DNA from: Bacteroidota bacterium
GTDB lineage: Bacteria > Bacteroidota > Bacteroidia > Chitinophagales > Chitinophagaceae
Length of the DNA: 64,000 nucleotides
Direction of reading: 5' to 3'
NCBI GenBank assembly: GCA_016183765.1
Contig: JACPEA010000001.1
Span: 291,652 to 355,651 of the forward strand
This document shows, in pieces, positions 27,517 through 36,428 of this stretch. The position numbers and the translations under genes were made by a program. The notes under the pieces are model-generated. The model saw nothing but the letters and a program-made list of their open reading frames with translations. It did no database searches and was not told the DNA's origin. Position 1 is the first letter of the stretch. Each line of letters opens with the position of its first letter.

Positions 27517-28536
27517 ATGACAAGAATTCCATTCGATGAAATGTACAACACGATCCGTTCAGCCTTCGTACGCGCCGGAATGCCGGAAGCAAAAGCAGCA
27601 GTCTGTGCAAGGATCCATACCGAGTCGAGCAGGGATGGGGTTGCCTCTCATGGACTGAACCGCGTGGAACGTTTTGTGGAGTACCTGCAGAAAGGTTGGG
27701 TAGATGCGCATGCAGAACCATCCCTGCATTTGAACCTGGGTGCTTTGGAAGTGTACAATGGTAATTATGGCCCGGGTATTTTGAATGCCCTTTTCGCCAT
27801 GAACCGTGCCACAGAAATTGCTGCCCGCAATGGGGTCGGTTTGGTAGCACTTAATAATACCACGCACTGGATGCGTGGCGGCGCTTATGGATGGATGGCC
27901 GCCGATAAAGGTTTTATGAGTATCTGCTGGACAAACACAGAATCCTGTATGCCGGCATGGGGAGCCAGGTCGGAGGGCATCGGTAACAATCCCTTTGTAA
28001 TGGCAGTGCCACGCAAAGAAGGCCATGTGGTACTGGATATGGCCATGTCGCAATATTCCTATGGAAAGATATGGGGACTGGAAGGGAAGAATGAAAAACT
28101 GCCTTATCCCGGTGGTTTTGATGAGGAGGGGAAGTTGACGGATGATCCGGACATCATTTCCAAAACACGCCGGGTGGTGCCTATCGGGTATTGGAAGGGA
28201 TCGGCGTTCTCGGTACTCCTGGACCTGTTGGCTGCTTTGGTTTCAGGAGGGTTATGTACTTCGGCTATTGATAAAGTGGGCAGGGGCAGCAGTACGGGTT
28301 GCTCTCAGGTCTTTATTGCCATAGATCCCTTACAGGTCAACACGCAGGGAATGGTGGACCAGGTACTGGAAAATACGATTGCACAGATCAAAGCTTCTGT
28401 TCCTGCTGAGGATGGCGGGGGACTGTTTTATCCCGGCGAGCAGTCATTACGGAAAAGAAAAGAGAATATGGAGAGAGGGATACCCGTGGATGATGGTATC
28501 TGGGCAAAAGTAAAAGAACTCGCAGCCATTGTTTAA
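27517..28536 (+). CDS. yiaK: Ldh family reductase, probable 2,3-diketo-L-gulonate reductase
   Basis: A 339-residue cytosolic malate/L-lactate-dehydrogenase-superfamily enzyme with the non-Rossmann NADH fold. The catalytic His lies in VASHGLNRVERF, and the cofactor region is NNTTHWMRGGAYGWMAADKGF, followed by GNNPFVMAVPR. The segments GYWKGSAFSVLLDLLAALVSGG and STGCSQVFIAIDP match the YiaK subgroup, 3-dehydro-L-gulonate 2-dehydrogenase. The uronate-degradation context fits reduction of a diketo acid. It is co-transcribed with the EamA transporter, which may move the substrate or product. Confidence 0.85.
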   Translation: MTRIPFDEMYNTIRSAFVRAGMPEAKAAVCARIHTESSRDGVASHGLNRVERFVEYLQKGWVDAHAEPSLHLNLGALEVYNGNYGPGILNALFAMNRATEIAARNGVGLVALNNTTHWMRGGAYGWMAADKGFMSICWTNTESCMPAWGARSEGIGNNPFVMAVPRKEGHVVLDMAMSQYSYGKIWGLEGKNEKLPYPGGFDEEGKLTDDPDIISKTRRVVPIGYWKGSAFSVLLDLLAALVSGGLCTSAIDKVGRGSSTGCSQVFIAIDPLQVNTQGMVDQVLENTIAQIKASVPAEDGGGLFYPGEQSLRKRKENMERGIPVDDGIWAKVKELAAIV

Positions 28537-28910
28537 TTGAATGTTATGAAAGCAATCGGGATCGATCCTTCATGTTACGCATTCACTGATGTACAGGGGC
28601 ACAAGACCCGGTTATGGAAAAAGAGAAACCGTTGTTCTTATTCTGAACAATAAAAAAACCGTGTCTTTCTGCCTTACTGTGAGAATTGTATCAGCACACC
28701 AAGGCACAAAAGCACGGTTAAGAGGTGTTTCCTATTTAACGCGTAGTGCATTAACCGCTTACTAAAATCGGAGACCCGCTGCGTAAACTCCCTGTTCTCA
28801 CGTTCTGTGGTGAATAATATTCCGAACAATAGCAAGCGACCTTTTTTATATTTTTTTTTCACCGCAGAACATGAGGAGCGGAGTTTATGCAGAGGTTTTA
28901 ATAGAACACG
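28537..28910. other. intergenic region with degenerate inverted repeat
   Basis: No convincing gene is seen. A 35-codon frame at 28545-28652 has no family character. Two imperfectly complementary copies of about 36 bp lie at 28779-28814 and 28858-28892, both carrying a TAAACTCC-type core and a TGGTGAA/CGGTGAA end on opposite strands. The text resembles dispersed intergenic repeats common in Bacteroidota. Confidence 0.45.
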
Positions 28911-30239
28911 TTAATATTTAGTTACGCCCGGCACGGCAATGGGATAAAAACCGTCTGCACCAGGTAATACCGGCGGAGCCGCATCCCATGCATACAGTTT
29001 TGGCATGATGTCCAGGCCGGAGTTGATGGCTTTGTCCCAGCTTACTACCTGTCCGCTATACGTGGCCATTCTTCCCAGGATAGAGGTCATGGTACTCTTT
29101 GCACCATTCTCAGCATCCTCAAATTTGTATTCGCCTTTAGCGATGGCGGCAAACAGTTCGTCATGCTCTACCTGGTAGGGGTTGGGTTCTCCCTTCGTGT
29201 CGAAATGGTATACCACATTACCCGCGGCATCGGTAATATTTGCAGCGCCGCAGAAGATCTTACCCTTGGTGCCGATGAGCAGTTCATCCACCTTACTCAT
29301 GGTGCCGGGTATATGACGGCACTGGCTGTTCAGTATGGAACCGTCCGCGTAAGTGAACTCAACATAATGGTGATCGAAGATCTCGCCATGGTCCTTGCCT
29401 TTACGTACCTGGCGACCGCCCATACCCTGTGCCTTGACCGGGTAACTACCCTTGAACCAGTTGATCACATCAATGTTGTGGATATGCTGTTCGTTGATAT
29501 GGTCTCCGCAGAGCCAGTTAAAGTAATACCAGTTACGCATCTGGTATTCCATTTCGGTTTGTCCAGCCTTGCGCGGACGCACCCATACGCCATCATTGTT
29601 CCACCAGGCCTGGGCCGAAGTGATGTCGCCGATCAACTCCTTCCGTTTGTACAGTTCGCGGTAAGAGCTCTGGTAATGGCGTTGCAGACCTACAACCACA
29701 TTCAGTTTCTTCTGTTTGGCAATGGCGGCCGTGGCCAGCACTTTCTGCACACCTGCCGGGTCGGTGGCCACCGGTTTTTCCATGAACACGTGTTTGCCCT
29801 GTTTGATGGCTTCTTCAAAATGAATGGGCCGGAATCCGGGCGGCGTGGCCAGTATCACCACATCGGCCAGCGGAATGGCTTTGGCATAGGCATCAAAACC
29901 GGAGAATTTTCTATCCTCGGGAACATCAATGCGTTTACGCTCTTCCGCGGTTTTGGGATCCACGCTATTGGTGAGCGATTCATAACATTTATCCAGGTTG
30001 TCTTTGAAAGCATCTGCCATAGCCACCAGCTTTACGTTCTGTTTGCTTTTCAGCGCCTGCATGGCGGCACCGGTACCGCGACCGCCGCAGCCGATCAGGG
30101 CCACTTTGATCACATCGTCCGATCCGGCAAAATAATTGGCTTTGGTAAGGAAAGGCGCAGCGATCAATCCGCCGGCGATCAGAGAACCCTGTTTTACAAA
30201 GTCCCTTCTTGATGGGTTTTTGGAAGCATCGTTTTGCAT
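28911..30239 (-). CDS. Gfo/Idh/MocA oxidoreductase with Tat signal (5)
   Basis: A 442-residue exported oxidoreductase with leader NPSRRDFVKQGSLIAGGLIAAPFL, Rossmann loop VALIGCGGRGTGAA and motif HVFMEKPVATD (E-K-P). The middle contains NWYYFNWLCGDHINEQHIHNIDVINWF, a segment shared by periplasmic members from Bacteroidota and Planctomycetes. It is the second gene of a minus-strand pair, 19 bp after the SUMF1-like gene. The substrate is unknown. It is the fifth family member within 23 kb. Confidence 0.88.
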   Translation of the reverse strand: MQNDASKNPSRRDFVKQGSLIAGGLIAAPFLTKANYFAGSDDVIKVALIGCGGRGTGAAMQALKSKQNVKLVAMADAFKDNLDKCYESLTNSVDPKTAEERKRIDVPEDRKFSGFDAYAKAIPLADVVILATPPGFRPIHFEEAIKQGKHVFMEKPVATDPAGVQKVLATAAIAKQKKLNVVVGLQRHYQSSYRELYKRKELIGDITSAQAWWNNDGVWVRPRKAGQTEMEYQMRNWYYFNWLCGDHINEQHIHNIDVINWFKGSYPVKAQGMGGRQVRKGKDHGEIFDHHYVEFTYADGSILNSQCRHIPGTMSKVDELLIGTKGKIFCGAANITDAAGNVVYHFDTKGEPNPYQVEHDELFAAIAKGEYKFEDAENGAKSTMTSILGRMATYSGQVVSWDKAINSGLDIMPKLYAWDAAPPVLPGADGFYPIAVPGVTKY

Positions 30240-30258
30240 ACTACTGTTTTTTAAAAGT

Positions 30259-31221
30259 TTATCGACCCAGGTATTTTTTAAAGAATTGGTTGATCTCTGC
30301 AGTGCCGGGTTGTTTCAATGGCCTTACCAGCCTGATGCCCACCCAACTGGCATCTGTCAGCCACCACTTGCTTTGCGGTATCTGTGGATCGCGTACATTC
30401 CAGTCCGGATCGGATGCCGTACGGTTGGCACTCCGCAGTTCACCGGCCGTACTGGCAAAACCGCCACCCCTGAGTGTTTTGGGATATTTGTCTTTGTTGG
30501 GAGCCATCGCCGGATCTTTGGAAGCTGCGGTAAGACTGGCATACCTGTTAGCTTCATAATGATCCAGGGTCCATTCCATCACATTGCCCAGCATATCGTA
30601 CAATCCCCAGGCATTGGGCAGTTTCTCACCTGTTTTGTGGTATCTGTCTTCACTGTTGCCGGCATACCAGGCATATTTATCCAGTTGGGTGCTGTCGTTA
30701 CCGAAATAAAAAGCAGTGTTGCTTCCCGCACGGCAGGCATATTCCCATTCGGCTTCTGTGGGCAAACGGTAGAACAGGCCTGTTTTGTGATATAACCAGC
30801 GGCAATACATCAATGCGGCCATCTGCGACATGCTGTTAACGGGATAACCGCCTTCCTTACCCATGCCCCAGCTGAGATCAATGTACTGGGGACTGGGCCG
30901 GGTAATGGCATCCACATCATCATTGGCGCTGGTGTTCTCGTCTTTAAAAAAAACATCGAATGCATCCCGCGTTACTTCATGGGCGCTCATCCAGAAAGCG
31001 GAGATGGCAATTTTCTTTTGCGGACCTTCATCGGCATCCCGTCTTTTTTCAGTGGCAGGACTGCCCAGCAGAAAACTACCTGCGGGTATCGGCTTCATCG
31101 TGAAAGCCTGGTTGCTGCCCGGTATTTTTTGTTCGTAAGTACTGAACGTATTTGCCGTATTCTGAGAGCTGGCAGTTATCAGCAGGAAGGAAAAAAACAA
31201 CAGGAGAACAACTCTTTTCAC
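30259..31221 (-). CDS. formylglycine-generating-enzyme-like (SUMF1/FGE-sulfatase) protein
   Basis: A 320-residue secreted protein with signal peptide VVLLLFFSFLLITASSQ and an FGE-sulfatase domain: MKPIPAGSFLLGSPATEKRRDADEGPQ, YRLPTEAEWEYACRAGS, WGLYDMLGNVMEWTLDHY and TLRGGGFAS. True sulfatase-activating enzymes use paired Cys near the C terminus. I do not see them here, so catalysis of formylglycine formation is doubtful and a binding or structural role is possible. Translation appears to start at GTG (31219-31221). It precedes Gfo/Idh/MocA gene 5 in the same unit. Confidence 0.85.
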   Translation of the reverse strand: MKRVVLLLFFSFLLITASSQNTANTFSTYEQKIPGSNQAFTMKPIPAGSFLLGSPATEKRRDADEGPQKKIAISAFWMSAHEVTRDAFDVFFKDENTSANDDVDAITRPSPQYIDLSWGMGKEGGYPVNSMSQMAALMYCRWLYHKTGLFYRLPTEAEWEYACRAGSNTAFYFGNDSTQLDKYAWYAGNSEDRYHKTGEKLPNAWGLYDMLGNVMEWTLDHYEANRYASLTAASKDPAMAPNKDKYPKTLRGGGFASTAGELRSANRTASDPDWNVRDPQIPQSKWWLTDASWVGIRLVRPLKQPGTAEINQFFKKYLGR

Positions 31222-31546
31222 TGGTTATCATTTGAGTGGTCAAGATACTGAATTAATGAGATCAAAAATCGGATTCATTATTGTGGAATAGATGTATCAC
31301 TGATAGCTGTTAATGATCTTTTTGAAAAAAATCACCTCTGCATTGGGCAAACAGCTATAGTTGTACAGAGATGTTTTGTGATTTGCTTTCAAATACTCAT
31401 TATTGGTAAGAGAAGATTAAGAAGGGACAAAAAATACGAAATCGTCGATCATATTAAATGAGAAGCTGAAGCCCCTCGACAAAAAGTTGAGAATATATTT
31501 ACCGATCCGCCATATTGCCATATACGGGCTTGCGTTCAGCTTACGC
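31222..31546. other. intergenic region with tracrRNA-like element
   Basis: This 325-bp AT-rich gap between the SUMF1-like gene and the antitoxin gene has no coding frame. It holds the anti-repeat, hairpin and T-run described at 31323-31421. Confidence 0.7.
31323..31421 (-). ncRNA. tracrRNA-like decoy candidate (anti-repeat plus terminator, no nexus)
   Basis: On the minus strand, 31394-31376 is the exact complement of repeat positions 2-20 (19 nt). After AACAT there follows a 10-bp stem, CATCTCTGTA with TGCAGAGGTG (one T-G pair inside, one at its tip), and then seven T residues at 31331-31325. A promoter-like TATTTTTTG (31436-31428) with TTTA 18 nt upstream would start an RNA of about 99 nt. 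The order of anti-repeat, AAACAT and terminator copies the true tracrRNA at 41276-41350, but the AAGG...CCGTT nexus is missing. It could also be the 3' UTR and terminator of the toxin-antitoxin operon. Similarity stops at repeat position 20, which argues against a decayed CRISPR repeat. Confidence 0.55.
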
Positions 31547-31870
31547 TTAATAAGCCATTTTTTTATTATTCAGTTCTACATTAAAACTAACTTTTGCTCC
31601 CAAAGCGTCAAATACTTTTAAAATGGTTTCAAACCTTGCATTTTTTACACTGTTCTCAATTTTTGATATTTGAGCTTTCTGTACGCCAACAAGATCGCCT
31701 AATTGTTCCTGTGTTAAGTTTCGTTCCTGCCTTGCCTGCTTAATAGCTTGTCCTAACAGGTCAATTTTCAACTCGTATTCAAATGCCTCACGTCTCTCGG
31801 TTCCGCGTTTGCCAATATGTTTATCAATCATTGTGTCGAGCGAAACAGTTTTCAATTGATTTGTTGCCAT
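31547..31870 (-). CDS. HigA-type XRE antitoxin
   Basis: A 107-residue protein with a helix-turn-helix of the XRE class, IKQARQERNLTQEQLGDLVGVQKAQISKIE (about residues 43-72), preceded by a helical N-terminal extension. It follows its toxin gene by 2 bp, the usual HigBA order, and should neutralise the toxin and repress the operon. The pair is AT-rich and sits next to the CRISPR array, suggesting acquisition by transfer. Its 3' flank contains the CRISPR anti-repeat element. Confidence 0.88.
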   Translation of the reverse strand: MATNQLKTVSLDTMIDKHIGKRGTERREAFEYELKIDLLGQAIKQARQERNLTQEQLGDLVGVQKAQISKIENSVKNARFETILKVFDALGAKVSFNVELNNKKMAY

Positions 31871-31872
31871 AA

Positions 31873-32220
31873 CTATTTATTTTTTGTCTTGTTGTCTAAA
31901 TATTGTTTTCTGATTTCTTCCGCCCGCTTAATTTCTTTAGGTGGCGTTTTCTGCGCCTTCTTCAAAATCCCGTGTGTCGCTATAACCCAGGTTTCTCTAC
32001 CGTCTGTTTTGTCCCAAAGTGAAAAGAGCCGGTATGCTTTACCTTTATATAAAGTTCGAAATTCCCAAATGAAGTCATCCAGTTTTTTAAAAAGTTCGTT
32101 GTCGTTTACCAATTGAGCTTTCCTGATGTTGTAGTAAATTTTCTCTCTCGTTTTGTCGTCAAGATCCTCTAAAAACGCAATTGCTTCGGGCAATAAGCCT
32201 ACTTCAAAGTTTGGCTTCAT
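31873..32220 (-). CDS. RelE/HigB-type toxin (phage Gp49-like)
   Basis: A 115-residue basic protein of the RelE/ParE superfamily, typically a ribosome-dependent mRNA endonuclease. Family segments are FLEDLDDKTREKIYYNIRKAQ, then LDDFIWEFRTLYKGKAYRLFSLWD, and the C-terminal VIATHGILKKAQKTPPKEIKRAEEIRKQY. The last is the hallmark of the Gp49/HigB group. It is the first gene of the HigBA operon. Its start lies 123 bp from the first CRISPR repeat, so its promoter and the array leader share one short region with opposite orientations. Confidence 0.88.
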   Translation of the reverse strand: MKPNFEVGLLPEAIAFLEDLDDKTREKIYYNIRKAQLVNDNELFKKLDDFIWEFRTLYKGKAYRLFSLWDKTDGRETWVIATHGILKKAQKTPPKEIKRAEEIRKQYLDNKTKNK

Positions 32221-32343
32221 TGACCATTTTCAGCGAAAATAAAGATTTCCTTATTGGGAAACAAGTGTTTTGTGTTAAAATTGGGGAATATGTTCTTTTT
32301 GGTCTCGTACAACATAAAGATGATAGCATTCGGTAAATGGATA
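32221..32343 (+). promoter_or_regulatory. CRISPR leader candidate, shared with toxin promoter
   Basis: This AT-rich stretch lies directly before the first repeat. On the plus strand it contains TTTG (32269-32272), a 16-nt spacer and a TATGTTCT -7-like box (32289-32296), which would start RNA about 40 nt before the array. Array polarity, inferred from the tracrRNA, makes this the 5' end. Confidence 0.45.
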
Positions 32344-34945
32344 GTTGTGATTTGCTTTCAAATTGTACTGTAACTTAGCTCTTATACAACGCGGATCGTA
32401 AAGGTTGTGACACCACGAATGTTGTGATTTGCTTTCAAATTGTACTGTAACTTAGCTCTTATACAACCAAGCGCCTGCAGACATCATACATACTGGAGTT
32501 GTGATTTGCTTTCAAATTGTACTGTAACTTAGCTCTTATACAACCCGGGGCCTTTTTATAGAAAATATTTTTAGTTGTGATTTGCTTTCAAATTGTACTG
32601 TAACTTAGCTCTTATACAACACAGGTGGTAGGTTTGTCAGATAGCTTACTGTTGTGATTTGCTTTCAAATTGTACTGTAACTTAGCTCTTATACAACTCC
32701 GGTGAGGCATACGCCCACAGTTTACCGGTTGTGATTTGCTTTCAAATTGTACTGTAACTTAGCTCTTATACAACTAATGACCGAAGTTATCCAGTTGATC
32801 GGTGTTGTGATTTGCTTTCAAATTGTACTGTAACTTAGCTCTTATACAACCAATGGTAGTCAGTTGCCCGCCTCACGTCTGTTGTGATTTGCTTTCAAAT
32901 TGTACTGTAACTTAGCTCTTATACAACTGTGAGTCTGGGCTGGGGCGGATGCTGGCTGTTGTGATTTGCTTTCAAATTGTACTGTAACTTAGCTCTTATA
33001 CAACAAAAATAAAAAAGGAGACGACTTCTTTGCTGTTGTGATTTGCTTTCAAATTGTACTGTAACTTAGCTCTTATACAACCTTCCTGGCTTATTGCAAT
33101 CTCTCTCATTTGTTGTGATTTGCTTTCAAATTGTACTGTAACTTAGCTCTTATACAACGGTGAAACGTCCGCACACGCGCAACTGCGTGTTGTGATTTGC
33201 TTTCAAATTGTACTGTAACTTAGCTCTTATACAACATTTTCAAACTTTTCCCGTCTACAAGCTGGGTTGTGATTTGCTTTCAAATTGTACTGTAACTTAG
33301 CTCTTATACAACCAAAAAGAGGAACGCGAGCGCCTCGACAAAGTTGTGATTTGCTTTCAAATTGTACTGTAACTTAGCTCTTATACAACAAAACCGACAA
33401 AGACGGTACGATCCTCAAAGTTGTGATTTGCTTTCAAATTGTACTGTAACTTAGCTCTTATACAACATCAATAAAATCCATATCCTGCCTGCCGGTGTTG
33501 TGATTTGCTTTCAAATTGTACTGTAACTTAGCTCTTATACAACCTAATGGCTGGGTTCAAGGACGTGGCGACGTTGTGATTTGCTTTCAAATTGTACTGT
33601 AACTTAGCTCTTATACAACTAGATGTCTTGCTTATCGTTCCAGTCGAATGTTGTGATTTGCTTTCAAATTGTACTGTAACTTAGCTCTTATACAACAAAC
33701 GTGGTGAATTAAAGCAGCGCCAATATGTTGTGATTTGCTTTCAAATTGTACTGTAACTTAGCTCTTATACAACGATTTCCGGCAAGAGCAATCAAAAGTT
33801 TAAGTTGTGATTTGCTTTCAAATTGTACTGTAACTTAGCTCTTATACAACCTTAGTGAATCAATACACCTGCGTGCCGATGTTGTGATTTGCTTTCAAAT
33901 TGTACTGTAACTTAGCTCTTATACAACTTGGCTATCAACCTGACACTTCTGCGGCTGGTTGTGATTTGCTTTCAAATTGTACTGTAACTTAGCTCTTATA
34001 CAACCGTGATGACAGAATAACACGGATAAAGTCAGTGTGAATAGTGTTTTCATGTTGTGATTTGCTTTCAAATTGTACTGTAACTTAGCTCTTATACAAC
34101 ATTACAGTGGCGGAGGGTATAAAAATTTTAGTTGTGATTTGCTTTCAAATTGTACTGTAACTTAGCTCTTATACAACCGATGTGAGTTTGTTTTCCCATT
34201 CTCGATTGTTGTGATTTGCTTTCAAATTGTACTGTAACTTAGCTCTTATACAACACAAAATATTTTCGGAGCCTTACCGAAATAGTTGTGATTTGCTTTC
34301 AAATTGTACTGTAACTTAGCTCTTATACAACGGCGGACGGTGTGGATATACTGCCCGATCAGTTGTGATTTGCTTTCAAATTGTACTGTAACTTAGCTCT
34401 TATACAACGAACGGTTCCGTTGCGGCCACCACCGCACAGTTGTGATTTGCTTTCAAATTGTACTGTAACTTAGCTCTTATACAACTGGTAATACGCATAC
34501 CCTCACGCATGAACAGTTGTGATTTGCTTTCAAATTGTACTGTAACTTAGCTCTTATACAACCTTATCCGGCACCGGTACGAAGGTGATGCAGTTGTGAT
34601 TTGCTTTCAAATTGTACTGTAACTTAGCTCTTATACAACGGAACCCGATAAGTTGCCCGCTGCCATATAGTTGTGATTTGCTTTCAAATTGTACTGTAAC
34701 TTAGCTCTTATACAACATTTCCCCAAAAACAATAATGCCTTTTCGAGTTGTGATTTGCTTTCAAATTGTACTGTAACTTAGCTCTTATACAACGGCGCAG
34801 GCAAATGCTACAACAGAGTGCAGTTGTGATTTGCTTTCAAATTGTACTGTAACTTAGCTCTTATACAACAAAATTAAAATGGTTGACGGGATTGAAAAGT
34901 TGTGATTTGCTTTCAAATTGTACTGTAACTTAGCTCTTATACAAC
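32344..34945 (+). CRISPR. type II-C CRISPR array, 34 repeats and 33 spacers
   Basis: Thirty-four copies of a 47-bp repeat begin GTTGTGATTTGCTTTCAAAT and end CTTATACAAC. All are identical as read. Spacers are 30 nt, except five of 29 nt and one of 49 nt (34005-34053). The plus strand is the crRNA strand because the tracrRNA anti-repeat pairs with the 5' part of the repeat in this orientation. The repeat length and the cas9-cas1-cas2 set without csn2 or cas4 define type II-C. Terminal repeats at both ends are undegraded. No spacer was found to match other sequence in this window on reading. Confidence 0.98.
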
Positions 34946-34985
34946 AGTTTTGACTAAAAGCCTTATCTGTATTGTATTTGAGCCT

Positions 34986-35038
34986 GAAAACAGGATAAAA
35001 AAAAGGGTGATCCCACCTGTTTTTCTCATCCTGTTTTC
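34986..35038. terminator. bidirectional terminator between array and cas2
   Basis: Exact 11-bp arms, GAAAACAGGAT and ATCCTGTTTTC, enclose a 31-nt loop containing GGGTGATCCC. It lies between the convergent array and cas2 and could stop both transcripts. Confidence 0.5.
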
Positions 35039-35090
35039 TGTTATAGAACTGTTCTGTATAGGTATATCAGCCACCCCGGCCGGGGGATTA

Positions 35091-36349
<1,259 letters not shown>

Positions 36350-36382
36350 AAGACATAGTTGATGGAACTGAAAAACAATCAA

Positions 36383-36418
36383 CAGGGCAGGCTCGTTCAG
36401 GTAACTAAACCTGCCCTG
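36383..36418 (-). terminator. hairpin between DUF6261 gene and cas1
   Basis: Exact 9-bp arms, CAGGGCAGG and CCTGCCCTG, with an 18-nt loop are followed on the minus strand by TTGATTGTTTTTC. This would terminate or attenuate transcription between the DUF6261 gene and cas1. Confidence 0.6.
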
Positions 36419-36428
36419 CATTATAAGA

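Noticed and set aside
28545..28652. 35-codon frame after the YiaK-like gene
   Set aside because: Too short and without family signal; probably chance within a repeat-rich gap.
29163..30212. 349-codon plus-strand frame
   Set aside because: Entirely antisense to a clear Gfo/Idh/MocA gene; it reflects codon bias of the real gene.
31346..31375. Spacer-like 30 nt before the plus-strand repeat fragment, as in CreA RNAs
   Set aside because: Complementarity to the toxin promoter region is only seven bases, which chance can explain; the tracrRNA-like reading fits better.
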